Assembly (NCBI RefSeq): GCF_000502875.1
Contig: NZ_AYWX01000004.1
Span: 1 to 48,063, forward strand
Length of the DNA stretch: 48,063 nucleotides
Source: Mesorhizobium sp. L2C084A000
GTDB taxonomy: Bacteria > Pseudomonadota > Alphaproteobacteria > Rhizobiales > Rhizobiaceae
Reading direction: 5' to 3'
Both the position numbers and the translations under genes were made by a program. The notes under the pieces were generated by a model, which saw nothing but the letters and a program-made list of their open reading frames with translations, did not search any database and was not told where the DNA came from. Numbering within the stretch: position 1 is the stretch's first letter; every line of letters starts with the position of its first letter. Below, piece by piece: positions 1 through 8,896 of the stretch.

Positions 1-1658
1 GGCGGCGGCGGCGGCGCAGGGTCGATGGGCGGCGGCGGTGGCGGTTCGGCCGCCGGCGGCTCAGGTTCCGGCGGCGCAGCAGGTTCCAGCACCGGCGGGG
101 CTGCGGCCGGCGGGGCCGGCGTGTTCAGCGTCGAGCGCAGGTACCAGTTCTCCTCGCTGCCGGCGCTGACGCCGCCCTTGAACAGGTAATATTCGAAGGC
201 ACCGGCGGCGACCGGGGCGTCGAGCGCAAATGTCGTGGCGCCCGAGGTGGCGCCGTTGATTGCCTGGACGACCATGATGCCGTCCTGCGTGGTCGCAGCC
301 CCCGCGCCGCCGAGATTGACCACGGAGATGCCGGTCGAACCGGAAGCCGTTCCGCTCGACAGGACCAACTTGTCGGATGCGGAGGAATCGTCACCGAGCT
401 CGGTCTGGATAAGCAGCAGGCCACCCAGCCCGACATAATTGCCCGAAATCGTCAGGCTGTCGGTGGCACCGGTACTGCCATTGGTCAGGTCGATGCGGCC
501 GGCATTGGTGACCTGCGCCAACTGACCCGCCGTAAACGCCTGGATCGCCGAATTGAAGCCGCCGCCATAGAGCGTGCTTGCGGCATCGACACTGAGCGAA
601 CCTGTGCCGGTGCCGCTATCGCCGAGCACCAGATTGCTGTCCATCGTCAGCTCGGTGTCGTTGGTGGCGTCGATGCTTTCCCAGTTCTGAAGGCGGCTGA
701 CCCCATCCAGTTTGACGTTGTCCAGGGTCAGCGCATCGGTGCCGGCACCACCTGATATGGCATCCGTGGCACCGATATTGGCGTTGGTGAGGTTGCTGAG
801 TTCGGCGGTGTCGTTGTCGCCGCCGAGGTCGACGGCGCCATAGATGATGCCGCCGCCATTCCAGACGAAACTGTCGGCGCCAAAGCTCATCAGTATATCG
901 CCACCGACCGTACCGCCGGTGACCGTGACGCTGTCATTGCCGCCGCTGACGCTGATGTTGCCGCCGATGGTGCCGCCCGAGAGGATGATCGTGTCCTTGT
1001 CGAAGCCGGTGACGAGGTTGCGGTCGATGGTGCCGCCCGACATGTTGAAATAATTCTGGTCGAGCTTCATGTTGACGCGGCCGATGCGGCCACCGGTCAT
1101 CACGGCGCGGTCGCCATCGTCAAAGAAATCGACGATGCGTCCGCCGGTCATGGTGAAGGTGTCGAGGCCGTCGCCCTGGTTGAGCGAGCCGATCTGGCCG
1201 CCGCTCATGTTGAAGTCGTCGATGCCGGCGCCCTGCTGGACATTGCCGGCGACGGTACCCGCGCCGATAGTGAAGAAATCCGTGCCGCCACCCTGATCGA
1301 CGGCGCCGGTGATGGTGCCTGACTGCATATCGATGCGGTCCGTGCCTACACCAAAGGTCACGTTGCCTGATATCTGCCCGGTGCCGCCGGCGGGAAAATT
1401 CAGCGTGTTGTCGCCATCGGGATCGGCGAGGCTGCCGCCTGAGTCGCCGCTATCACAGGTGTAGACGGTGTTTCCGGCGGATGGACCCAGCACGCATGCG
1501 GCAAACGCGGCGGAGTTGGGCAGCAACGCAAAAGCCGTAGTTGAGAGGATGCTAATAAGCCACGGGTGTAGCGGCTGCGGCTTTCGCCGTAGCGAAGCAA
1601 CTGCCACCTGCACATCCTCCGAACGACTGTTCGGAAGTGAGTTCTTCATATGCCGCAT
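1..1658 (-). CDS. Autotransporter passenger domain, N-terminal part (truncated by window edge)
   Basis: The minus strand reads open from an ATG at 1658 to the window edge, about 552 codons, so the C-terminus is missing. A second in-frame ATG lies at 1649. I chose 1658 because a purine-rich GAGAGGGG lies just upstream. The first ~53 residues look like a long signal peptide: charged start, then a hydrophobic core ending in AFA before ACVLG. The passenger follows as degenerate repeats of about 18-20 residues rich in Gly, Asp and Asn, with the recurring pattern SGGTIGG or MSGGQIG. This is typical of a parallel beta-helix. Near the left edge comes a Pro/Ala/Glu-rich linker (about positions 1-115), which usually precedes the outer-membrane beta-barrel. 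The barrel itself is not in the window, so type V secretion is inferred from architecture. The exported protein would be displayed on or released from the cell surface; its ligand is unknown. Confidence 0.8.
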   Translation of the reverse strand, partial: MRHMKNSLPNSRSEDVQVAVASLRRKPQPLHPWLISILSTTAFALLPNSAAFAACVLGPSAGNTVYTCDSGDSGGSLADPDGDNTLNFPAGGTGQISGNVTFGVGTDRIDMQSGTITGAVDQGGGTDFFTIGAGTVAGNVQQGAGIDDFNMSGGQIGSLNQGDGLDTFTMTGGRIVDFFDDGDRAVMTGGRIGRVNMKLDQNYFNMSGGTIDRNLVTGFDKDTIILSGGTIGGNISVSGGNDSVTVTGGTVGGDILMSFGADSFVWNGGGIIYGAVDLGGDNDTAELSNLTNANIGATDAISGGAGTDALTLDNVKLDGVSRLQNWESIDATNDTELTMDSNLVLGDSGTGTGSLSVDAASTLYGGGFNSAIQAFTAGQLAQVTNAGRIDLTNGSTGATDSLTISGNYVGLGGLLLIQTELGDDSSASDKLVLSSGTASGSTGISVVNLGGAGAATTQDGIMVVQAINGATSGATTFALDAPVAAGAFEYYLFKGGVSAGSEENWYLRSTLNTPAPPAAAPPVLEPAAPPEPEPPAAEPPPPPPIDPAPPPP

Positions 1659-1884
1659 CGCGTCCCCTCTCGATTCGCGATTTCCAGCCCCCGCCAGTCG
1701 CCGTAATGAAGACACAATTCATTCGATTTTACAAAGCCTAATCTGCCTCGCATGGTTGCTAAACTGCAAAGACTACTCAAATGACCTGGCGTAGCGCGCG
1801 GTTGGCGTTGCCGTGGCCCATGCTTTAGGATCGGTTTGGGCCGAAGGATCGAGGGCCTGTCACGGGTCGACAGAAGGACATCGC

Positions 1885-3208
1885 ATGGCAACCAGGGACG
1901 CATTCGGCCTGGCACTTTCGGGCGCCACGGAGGCGGGATTCACCCCCTACAGCCAGGCAGTGCGTGAACTGCAGTGCTTCGTCGGCGATCCCGTAGCCTC
2001 CGTCGACCGCGCCATCGCGGAAAATCCCGGCTTCGTCATGGCGCATGTCTTCAAGGGTTATCTGTTCGGCCTCGCCACCGAGCGGGAGGCGACGGCCGTG
2101 GCCAAGGCCTGCCATGAGACCGCACTGCCGCTTGCCGCGACCACGCGCGAGCGGGCGCATGTCTCGGCCCTCGGGCATCTCGCCGGCGGACGATGGCATC
2201 AAGCCAGCCGCATTCTCGAGGACATCACCATCGAGACCCCCCGCGACGGGCTGGCGCTGCAGGTCGGCCACCAGATCGATTTCTTCACCGGCAATGCACG
2301 CATGCTGCGCGACCGCATCGCGCGGGCCCCTGCCGTCATGGCAAAGCGGCATGCCCGGCTACCACGCCATGCTCGGCATGCAGGCCTTCGGGCTGGAGGA
2401 AATGGGTGACTATGTCAGGGCCGAGCAGCTTGGCCGCGCGGCGGTCGACATGGAGCCGCGCGATGGCTGGGCCCAGCACGCCGTCGCCCATGTCATGGAA
2501 ATGCAGAGCCGGCAAAGGGATGGCATCGCCTGGATGCAGGCCAACCCGGAAGCGTGGACAAGGGAGAGCTTCCTGCAGGTGCACAATTGGTGGCACCTGG
2601 CGCTGTTCCATTACGATCTCGGCGAAACCGACGCGGTGCTGGCCCTCTATGACGGCCCTATCTACAGCGTGCAATCGACGATGGCGCTCAACATGGTCGA
2701 TGCCTCGGCAGTCCTGTGGCGGCTCGCCCTGGGCAGCGTCGATGTCGGCGACCGCTGGGCAGCGCTTGCCGCCAATTGGCGCAAGGCCGGAGCGGGCCTT
2801 TATGCCTTCAACGATGCCCACGCGATGATGGCCTTTGTCGGTGCAGGGTTCGATGCGCCGGCCCTCGCTTTGCTCGAGGCGCAGCGCGAGGCCATGCGTG
2901 GCAGCGATGACAATGCGGCTTTCACGCGGGATGTCGGCCATCCGCTGACGCTCGCCATCAAGGCATTCGGTGAGGGCAGCTACACCGAGGCCGTGCGCCT
3001 GATCCGGCCGATCCGCTCGATCTCCCATCGCTTCGGCGGCAGCCACGCTCAGCGCGATGTTATCGACCTGACGCTGATCGAGGCAGCGTTGCGCGCCGGT
3101 GACGGTGCGCTGGCCAGGGCGCTCACGGCGGAGCGTTCGATGGCGCGGCCCGACAGTCCGCTGTCAGCGCTGTTTGTGCGACGCGCCGCCGATTTGTCGG
3201 AGAATTGA
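1885..3208 (+). pseudogene. TPR-repeat (TTC38-like) protein, frameshifted
   Basis: The N-terminal half (MATRDAFGLALSGATEAGF...) starts at ATG 1885 behind a good ribosome site AGAAGGA. It reads in one frame to about 2330, then runs into a stop at 2407. The C-terminal half continues in the next frame (GYHAMLGMQAFGLEEMGDY... to the stop at 3208). Removing one C from the CCCC run at 2327-2330 restores a single ~440-residue protein through the junction ARALPSWQSGMPGY. The joined protein has the helical TPR-like pattern of the tetratricopeptide repeat protein 38 family, with the conserved stretch EPRDGWAQHAVAHVMEMQ. The molecular function of this family is not established. Either the gene is recently broken or the extra C is a sequencing error; both halves otherwise look well conserved and free of other stops. 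Confidence 0.8.
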
Positions 3209-3247
3209 CCCGAAGCGGATCTTGTTTTAAAAACTGGCCAAGTCAGA

Positions 3248-3268
3248 TTTTTTCGAGACCCGAAAAAA
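3248..3268. terminator. Possible AT-rich hairpin terminator
   Basis: TTTTTTCG and CGAAAAAA form a perfect 8-bp stem around AGACC, between the broken TPR gene and xylB. The stem is mostly A-T, so it is a weak terminator candidate that would read the same way on both strands. Confidence 0.35.
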
Positions 3269-3290
3269 TTAACTGGCGTGGGAGGAAGAC

Positions 3291-4745
3291 ATGTATCTGG
3301 GCCTCGATCTCGGGACGTCGGGCGTCAAGGCGCTGCTGATCGATGCCGGGCAAACCGTCATCGGTTCCGGCCACGGTTCGCTTGATGTTTCACGGCCGCA
3401 TCCCGGCTGGTCGGAACAGAATCCCGAGCACTGGATCCGGGCCTGCGAAGACGCAATCGCCGAACTCAGATCCTCCCATCCGGATGAACTCGCGGCAGTC
3501 AAGGGCATTGGCCTGTCCGGGCAGATGCATGGCGCCACGCTGCTCGACGCCGCCGACAAGGTGCTGCGTCCCTGCATCCTGTGGAACGACACGCGCAGCC
3601 ATGCCGAGGCGGCCGTGCTCGACGCCGATCCGCGCTTCCGCGCCCTGACCGGCAACATCGTCTTTCCCGGTTTCACCGCGCCGAAACTTGCCTGGGTGAA
3701 AAACAACGAACCCGCTCTCTTCGCCAAGGTCGCAAAAGTGCTGCTGCCCAAGGACTTCCTGCGGCTCTGGCTTTCGGGCGAACACATTTCGGAAATGTCG
3801 GATTCTGCCGGTACCTCCTGGCTCGATGTCGGCAAGCGGCGCTGGAGTACGGACCTGCTCGCAGCGACGTCGCTCGACGAGAGGCAGATGCCGTCGCTGG
3901 TTGAGGGTACGCACAAGGCAGGCGCACTGCGCAGCGAATTGGCATCGAAATGGGGCGTCCAGGCCGGCATTCTGATCGCCGGCGGCGCCGGCGACAATGC
4001 GGCCTCGGCCTGCGGCATGGGCACGGTCGGCGCCGGCCACGCTTTCGTCTCGCTCGGCACATCGGGCGTGCTGTTTGCCGCCAACGCTTCCTACCTGCCC
4101 AACCCGGCTAGCGCGGTTCACACCTTCTGCCACGCCCTGCCGAACACCTGGCATCAGATGGGGGTCATCCTGTCGGCGACGGATTCGCTCAACTGGCTGT
4201 CCGAAATCACCGGGAAGAGCGCCGGCGAATTGACCGCTCAGCTCGGCGACACATTGAAGGCGCCCAGCGGCGTGTCCTTCCTGCCTTATCTTTCGGGTGA
4301 GCGCACACCCTACAATGATGCCGCCATTCGCGGCGCGTTCACCGGGCTGGCGCATGAATCGAGCCGTGCCGTGCTGACCCAGGCCGTGCTGGAGGGTGTG
4401 GCCTTTGCCTTCCGCGACAGCCTCGAAGCCCTGGCCACGGCCGGCACGACCTTGACGCGGGTGACGGCGATCGGCGGCGGCTCGCGCTCGCACTACTGGT
4501 TGAAGGCGATTGCCACCGCGCTTCAACTGCCTGTCGACATTCCCGCCGACGGCGATTTCGGCGCCGCCTTTGGTGCCGCACGGCTCGGTCTGATTGCGGC
4601 AACGGATGCCGATCCGCTGGCTGTGTGCACGGCGCCCAGGACGGATGCTACCGTTGAACCGGACGCTGCGCTCGCTGGGGCGTATGCGGATGCATATCAG
4701 CGCTACCGGTCGCTGTACCCGGCAATTAAGAGCGTGACCGCGTGA
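3291..4745 (+). CDS. xylB: Xylulokinase
   Basis: This 484-residue FGGY-family sugar kinase phosphorylates D-xylulose to xylulose 5-phosphate with ATP in the cytoplasm, feeding the pentose phosphate pathway. The N-terminus carries the phosphate-binding signature LDLGTSGVKALL. SGQMHG follows near residue 80, as in XylB proteins. The catalytic Asp sits in GGAGDNAASACG (D235), matching the E. coli XylB active-site region. The second ATPase fold carries LSGERTPYNDA and the GGGSRSHYW segment. Length matches the family (about 480-490). ATG 3291 follows GGAGGAAG, a strong ribosome site. Xylose isomerase lies downstream on the same strand, separated by a repeat element and an opposite-strand gene, so the two are probably transcribed separately. 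Confidence 0.95.
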   Translation: MYLGLDLGTSGVKALLIDAGQTVIGSGHGSLDVSRPHPGWSEQNPEHWIRACEDAIAELRSSHPDELAAVKGIGLSGQMHGATLLDAADKVLRPCILWNDTRSHAEAAVLDADPRFRALTGNIVFPGFTAPKLAWVKNNEPALFAKVAKVLLPKDFLRLWLSGEHISEMSDSAGTSWLDVGKRRWSTDLLAATSLDERQMPSLVEGTHKAGALRSELASKWGVQAGILIAGGAGDNAASACGMGTVGAGHAFVSLGTSGVLFAANASYLPNPASAVHTFCHALPNTWHQMGVILSATDSLNWLSEITGKSAGELTAQLGDTLKAPSGVSFLPYLSGERTPYNDAAIRGAFTGLAHESSRAVLTQAVLEGVAFAFRDSLEALATAGTTLTRVTAIGGGSRSHYWLKAIATALQLPVDIPADGDFGAAFGAARLGLIAATDADPLAVCTAPRTDATVEPDAALAGAYADAYQRYRSLYPAIKSVTA

Positions 4746-4750
4746 GTGAG

Positions 4751-4918
4751 CGCGAGGCACCCCCCTCTGCCCTGCCGGGCATCTCCCCCGCGGGGGGGGA
4801 GATTAGCAGCGTTGGCGGGTATGCCAGTCCTGCAAGGTGGGTGATTGGCGAAGGCGCGGATGCCAACCAATCTCCCCCCTTGCGGGGGAGATGGCCGGTA
4901 GGCCAGAGGGGGGCGCTT
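4751..4918. repeat. Mosaic palindromic intergenic repeat, copy 1
   Basis: The outer arms are CACCCCCCTCTG...CATCTCCCCC on the left and GGGGGAGATGGCCGG...CAGAGGGGGG on the right, forming a long imperfect palindrome. The core (around TGATTGGCGAAGGC) is in the reverse orientation to the cores of the copies at 15643 and 22881. The copy lies immediately downstream of xylB. The architecture recalls the RIME-type intergenic mosaic elements of rhizobia, but I cannot confirm the family. Confidence 0.85.
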
Positions 4919-4942
4919 CACGCCCGCCTCCCCCAGAAGTCC

Positions 4943-5305
4943 TTACTGCGCAGGCACCTTGTCGAGAAAGCCGGTGACGCTCCTCAGGCGGCCGTTCTCG
5001 ATGATTCCGATGTCGGTACCTTCGATCACCGAAGGCGTCCCCTCAGGTCCGAGGTTCCACGAGAAGCGGATCTTGTCGGCAAAACCATCCGGCGTGCCCT
5101 TCAGCGAGAACCGGAAGCCGGCAAAGCGCTGCTGCACGCCGTCGATCAGAGCCGTGACGCCTTCATGGCCGTCGCCCTGCATGAGCGGATCACGATAGCT
5201 GACGTCTTCCGTGAAGGTCGCCTTGAGCAATTCGGCCCGGCGGCCGGCATCGCTTTCGTTCCAGGCGGTGATGTAGTTTTCAGCGATCTTGGTGAGGTCG
5301 GTCAT
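4943..5305 (-). CDS. NTF2/SnoaL-like protein
   Basis: This is a 120-residue protein of the nuclear transport factor 2 / SnoaL-like fold, a small cone-shaped domain used by various isomerases, hydrolases and binding proteins. The evidence is the overall pattern ENYITAWNESDAGRRAELL, then DVSYRDPLMQGDGHEGV, then a C-terminal strand-rich part ending GFLDKVPAQ. The length is typical of single-domain members. The ATG at 5305 follows GAAGGAGA, a good ribosome site; longer in-frame starts have no such site. It is divergent from xylA and shares a 112-bp spacer with it. Its ligand or reaction cannot be read from sequence, and a role in xylose metabolism is only suggested by position. Confidence 0.8.
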   Translation of the reverse strand: MTDLTKIAENYITAWNESDAGRRAELLKATFTEDVSYRDPLMQGDGHEGVTALIDGVQQRFAGFRFSLKGTPDGFADKIRFSWNLGPEGTPSVIEGTDIGIIENGRLRSVTGFLDKVPAQ

Positions 5306-5369
5306 GGTCTGTCTCCTTCGTTTGGTGGCTTTGACATGACCTTTTTCGACCAGCGCTGGCCTGAAACCA

Positions 5370-5386
5370 ATTACGCCTGAGGTAAT
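5370..5386. promoter_or_regulatory. Inverted repeat in the xylA / NTF2-like divergent spacer
   Basis: ATTAC-N7-GTAAT lies 31 bp upstream of the xylA start, inside the spacer shared by two divergent genes. It is a reasonable candidate operator for a xylose repressor, but the arms are only 5 bp, so this is weak. Confidence 0.25.
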
Positions 5387-5417
5387 GGCGGCAGAACTTT
5401 GTGAGAGGACAGAAATC

Positions 5418-6743
5418 ATGAGCAGCGGATTCTTCGGCGACATCAAGAAAATCAAATATGAAGGGCCGGATTCGACCAATCCGCTGGCCTATAGGTTCTA
5501 CAATCCCGACGAGGTCGTCGCCGGCAAGCGGTTGGAAGATCATCTGCGCTTCGCCGTGGCCTACTGGCACTCCTTTGCCTGGCCGGGCGGCGATCCGTTC
5601 GGCGGCCAGACCTTCGACCGGCCGTGGTTTCCCAAGGCAGGCGGCACCGACACGATGGAGCTGGCAAAACTGAAAGCGGACGTCGCCTTCGAGATGTTCT
5701 CGCTGCTCGGCGCGCCCTATTTCTGCTTCCATGACGCCGATGTGCGGCCGGAGGGCAAGGACTTTTCCGAAAGTGCCGCGCGCCTCGACGAGATCGCCGA
5801 TTACTTCGCGGGCAAGATGAAGCAGACCGGCGTCAAGCTGCTTTGGGGCACCGCCAATCTGTTCTCCAATCGCCGCTTCATGTCGGGTGCGGCCACCAAT
5901 CCCGATCCGGACGTCTTTGCCTACGCGGCGGCGACGGTAAAAAGCTGCATCGACGTCACCAAGCGGCTGAAGGGCGAAAACTACGTGCTGTGGGGCGGGC
6001 GCGAAGGCTATGAGACGCTGCTCAACACCGACCTCGCGCGCGAGCAGGAACAGGCCGGCCGGTTCCTCAGCATGGTCGTCGACTACAAGCACAAGATCGG
6101 TTTCAAGGGCACGATCCTGATCGAGCCGAAGCCGCAGGAGCCGACCAAGCATCAGTACGATTACGATGTCGCCACCGTCTACGGCTTCCTCAAGCGCTTC
6201 GGGCTGGAGAAGGAGGTCAAGGTCAATATCGAGCAGGGCCACGCCATCCTGGCCGGCCATTCCTTTGAGCACGAACTGGCTCTGGCCAATGCGCTCGGCA
6301 TTTTCGGTTCGATCGATATGAACCGCAACGACTACCAGTCGGGCTGGGACACCGACCAGTTCCCCAACAACGTGCCGGAAATGGCGCTGGCCTACTATCA
6401 GGTCCTGCAGGCCGGCGGCTTCAAGACCGGCGGCACCAATTTCGACGCCAAGCTGCGCCGCCAGTCGCTCGATCCGCAGGACCTGCTGATCGGCCATATC
6501 GGCGGCATGGATTCTTGCGCACGCGGCCTGAAAGCCGCGGCCGGCATGGTCGAGGACAAGGCGCTATCGGCGCCGCTGGCCGAACGTTATGCCGGCTGGA
6601 ACACGGCCGAGGGCAAGGCGATGCTCGCCGGCAAGCGCACGCTGGAGGATATCGCCGAGCGCGTCGTCAAGAAGAAGATCGAGCCGCAGCCGAGGTCCGG
6701 TCGCCAGGAACTGCTGGAAAATATCGTCAACCGCTACGTGTAA
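5418..6743 (+). CDS. xylA: Xylose isomerase
   Basis: This 441-residue enzyme interconverts D-xylose and D-xylulose in the cytoplasm, using two divalent metals in a TIM barrel. The proton-shuttle region is clear: [12 protein letters not shown] with H105 and D108, matching H101/D104 of E. coli XylA. Other signatures are [46 protein letters not shown] and [19 protein letters not shown], which carry the metal-binding Glu, His and Asp residues. Length fits the class II enzymes (~440). I chose ATG 5418 ([16 protein letters not shown]) because it follows GAGAGGACA and matches known N-termini; an upstream ATG at 5385 would add 11 residues. With xylB it forms the complete entry of xylose into the pentose phosphate pathway. 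Confidence 0.96.
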   Translation: MSSGFFGDIKKIKYEGPDSTNPLAYRFYNPDEVVAGKRLEDHLRFAVAYWHSFAWPGGDPFGGQTFDRPWFPKAGGTDTMELAKLKADVAFEMFSLLGAPYFCFHDADVRPEGKDFSESAARLDEIADYFAGKMKQTGVKLLWGTANLFSNRRFMSGAATNPDPDVFAYAAATVKSCIDVTKRLKGENYVLWGGREGYETLLNTDLAREQEQAGRFLSMVVDYKHKIGFKGTILIEPKPQEPTKHQYDYDVATVYGFLKRFGLEKEVKVNIEQGHAILAGHSFEHELALANALGIFGSIDMNRNDYQSGWDTDQFPNNVPEMALAYYQVLQAGGFKTGGTNFDAKLRRQSLDPQDLLIGHIGGMDSCARGLKAAAGMVEDKALSAPLAERYAGWNTAEGKAMLAGKRTLEDIAERVVKKKIEPQPRSGRQELLENIVNRYV

Positions 6744-6930
6744 GGCGCGCGCCGCTCCATCTCTGGACCGACATCCGACACCACTGGCTGAAAGCCGCCG
6801 CCATCGCCATCTGCTAGTCAGCCCACTTCGCACGAGGCTGCCGAGGATCGCACAGATCTTCGGCAGCCAGCGTGTGATCAAGATGCCACGCGTGCCGCCG
6901 AAAGAGGGCCCGTGCGGCAGCCTTTATTTT

Positions 6931-6979
6931 ATGCATGTCGCCATCCCAAAATCGCTGTGCGCTTTTGGGCGACATGCAT
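6931..6979. repeat. ATGCATGTCG hairpin repeat, copy 1
   Basis: The arms ATGCATGTCG(CCAT)CCCAAAA and TTTTGGGCGACATGCAT form a 17-bp stem with a 4-base bulge and an 11-base loop. The same element, with identical arms but a different bulge and loop, occurs at 40510-40557. Copy 1 sits in the 252-bp gap after xylA and ends 16 bp before the acetyltransferase start. I saw nothing else coding in that gap. Confidence 0.85.
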
Positions 6980-6995
6980 TGGCGGGAGACGGAAA

Positions 6996-7472
6996 ATGGC
7001 AGAGGATCGAACCATCGTGCGCCCGGCGCAGGCGAGCGATATTCCGGCGTTGAAGCAGGTGCTGCATGAAACCTTCGAAGGCACATGGCTGCCGAACATC
7101 ACCGAAGCAGCGGCGCGGCGCTATGTCGAGACGGATATTGGCGGGCGCTATGTCGACCAGAGCTGGCCTGAATTCGCCGTTGCCGAGATCGATGGCGAGG
7201 TCGCCGGCCTGATCCATTGGCGCGCGGATTTCATCGAGGCCCTGCACGTGACGGCATCCCGTCAAGGGCAAGGTGTCGGCCGCAAGCTGCTTTCCCACGC
7301 CGAACAGGCGATCGGCGCCGCCGGATTGGCGCAGGCGCGGCTGGAAACCGACACGTTCAATCTGCCCGCACAAGCACTCTACAAGGCGGTCGGCTATATC
7401 GAGAAAAACCGCTATCCAGACGACGAATGGGACAGTGGCTTCACCACGGTGCTGTTCGAAAAGCGGCTGTAG
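6996..7472 (+). CDS. GNAT-family N-acetyltransferase
   Basis: This 158-residue protein should transfer an acetyl group from acetyl-CoA to an unknown amine. The acetyl-CoA pyrophosphate-binding motif is visible as VTASRQGQGVGRKLLSHAE (Q/R-x-x-G-x-G/A), preceded by the beta-strand FIEALHV. It is followed by the motif B region LETDTFNLPAQALYKAVGY, where the Tyr/Asn pattern is typical of GNAT C-termini. Length is usual for a single-domain member. I chose ATG 6996 (MAEDRTIVRPA) because it follows GGGAGACGG; a longer reading would translate through the hairpin repeat just upstream. The substrate cannot be predicted. Confidence 0.85.
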   Translation: MAEDRTIVRPAQASDIPALKQVLHETFEGTWLPNITEAAARRYVETDIGGRYVDQSWPEFAVAEIDGEVAGLIHWRADFIEALHVTASRQGQGVGRKLLSHAEQAIGAAGLAQARLETDTFNLPAQALYKAVGYIEKNRYPDDEWDSGFTTVLFEKRL

Positions 7473-7649
7473 ATCTCTCCTTGACCTGACCTGCCAAGGC
7501 GCAGGAACAGCTTTGCGCATTGCCCGGTCCCGCGACATGGTTTTGCCCTTCGACGCCCTTCAATGACCTCGCTCTTGCCTTCAAACTGCCGTCACGAATC
7601 TCGTATAAGACTGGCTCGTGGCGGGAGAGGAAGAAGGAGGCGAACCGAT

Positions 7650-7853
7650 ATGCAGAACGAACGTGAAATCGACGCCCTGCTCTCACCTGGCGAGGCCGGA
7701 TCGATCATCGACCGGCTGATGGCGATGCCGAGGAAATCCGACGACGCCAAGATTGCGAACGAATGGGATCGCGCTGTCGCCAGCCGCTTCGAGACCCGTC
7801 TGGCCAGGCAGATGCGCTCGCAGATCGACGGCGACCGTCAGAACGCGGCGTGA
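7650..7853 (+). CDS. Small hypothetical protein (67 aa)
   Basis: This short open frame starts at ATG 7650 behind an excellent ribosome site AAGGAGG. It encodes 67 hydrophilic residues with many charged positions (MQNEREIDALLSPGEAG... RQMRSQIDGDRQNAA). It has no signal peptide or membrane segment and is probably mostly helical. The strong ribosome site and the absence of overlap with other genes support real translation. I recognise no domain. It lies between the acetyltransferase and the convergent regulator gene, whose stop is only 15 bp away. Confidence 0.55.
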   Translation: MQNEREIDALLSPGEAGSIIDRLMAMPRKSDDAKIANEWDRAVASRFETRLARQMRSQIDGDRQNAA

Positions 7854-7867
7854 TCGCCCGTTGAAAC

Positions 7868-8848
7868 CTACCCCCTCCGCAATCTGACCGGCGCTTCGCC
7901 GAAAGTCCTTGAAAACGCTCTCGAAAATGCGGCGGCGGACGAGAACCCGGTCCGCCCGGCAATATCGGCCATGGCAACCCTCGTATCGACCACCAGCCGG
8001 CGCGCGGCGCCGAGGCGCAGCCTGAGGTAATAGGCGCCCGGTGTCTCGCCGATAGATTTGCGAAAGATGCTTTCCAGCGTCCGTGCCGTCACCCCGGCAC
8101 GCTTTGCCACCGCCTCTATGGTCAGAGGCTGGTCGACATGCGCTTCCATCAGCCGGATCGCATGCGCCAGCCGCGGATCGTAGCCGTCGAGCCGGCCGAG
8201 CGAGACCAGCGGCTGTGCGTCGGTGGCGGCGCGCGCCTGGTCATAGATGAAGACGCTGGCGACATCGAGCGCCACCGCCATGCCGAGCCGCGTGCGGATG
8301 AGATGCAGCATCAGGTCGAAGGTCGGCGAAGCGCCGCCCGAGGTGAACACCGGCCCGTCGATGACGTAGCGATCCGGGCGGACATCGACGCCAGGGAAGG
8401 CCGAGGAAAAATCCTCCATGTCCTCCCAGTGGGTGGTGGCGCTGCGCCCTTCCAGCAGGCCGGCGCGTGCCACCAGCCAAGTGCCCGCCTCGACACCGCC
8501 GCAAGCACGCGCCGTGCGTGCGGCCCGGCGCAGTCCGGACAACAAAGCCGAAGTTGCATAGTTCTGGGTGCCGAAGCCGGCGACGACGACAAGGACGTCG
8601 GTTGGCTCGCCCGCGTCGAAACGGCCACTGACCGCCACCGGCAGGCCGCATGTGGTGACCGGAGCCTCGCCGGTCACCGAGACCAGCCGAAAATCGAACA
8701 GGGTCTCGCCGGAGATACGGTTGGCGGCGCGCAGCGGATCGACGGCCGAGGCCACGCACATGATCGACGAGCCGGAAAACACCAGCAGCGTCACCTTGAG
8801 CGGCAGACGCTCGGCGCGAAAGATCGTCGGTTTTTCGCTTTTTGTCAT
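7868..8848 (-). CDS. GlxA/CdhR-type AraC-family transcriptional regulator
   Basis: This 326-residue regulator has a DJ-1/PfpI-like amidotransferase-type sensor domain (about residues 15-190, with VTLLVFSGSSIMCVASAVDPLRAAN and VVVAGFG) followed by an AraC-type DNA-binding domain with two helix-turn-helix units (about 225-323, including TIEAVAKRAGVTARTLESIF and IAGRTGFSSAAAFSRAF). The same layout is found in GlxA-family regulators such as CdhR, which activates carnitine genes in Pseudomonas. It is divergent from the carnitine operon, with 77 bp between start codons. It is therefore most likely the pathway activator responding to carnitine or a catabolite; this is inference from family and position. 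Confidence 0.85.
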   Translation of the reverse strand: MTKSEKPTIFRAERLPLKVTLLVFSGSSIMCVASAVDPLRAANRISGETLFDFRLVSVTGEAPVTTCGLPVAVSGRFDAGEPTDVLVVVAGFGTQNYATSALLSGLRRAARTARACGGVEAGTWLVARAGLLEGRSATTHWEDMEDFSSAFPGVDVRPDRYVIDGPVFTSGGASPTFDLMLHLIRTRLGMAVALDVASVFIYDQARAATDAQPLVSLGRLDGYDPRLAHAIRLMEAHVDQPLTIEAVAKRAGVTARTLESIFRKSIGETPGAYYLRLRLGAARRLVVDTRVAMADIAGRTGFSSAAAFSRAFSRTFGEAPVRLRRG

Positions 8849-8868
8849 GGAAGCTTCGTAAAGCGCAA

Positions 8869-8896
8869 AACAATTTCCGGCAAGTCGGGCATTGTT
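8869..8896. promoter_or_regulatory. Candidate operator between regulator and carnitine operon
   Basis: The 77-bp divergent spacer holds AACAAT-N16-ATTGTT, a 6-bp-arm inverted repeat with the spacing expected for two major-groove contacts. It is a candidate binding site for the divergent GlxA-type regulator. Based on symmetry and position only. Confidence 0.3.

Noticed and set aside
1..120. Triplet-repeat or regulatory GC tract at the window start
   Set aside because: On the minus strand it is the coding sequence of the Pro/Ala/Glu-rich linker of the autotransporter, in frame with the passenger.
1400..1794. Small genes overlapping the autotransporter start region
   Set aside because: They overlap the signal peptide of the autotransporter, have unusual composition and no ribosome sites or domain likeness.
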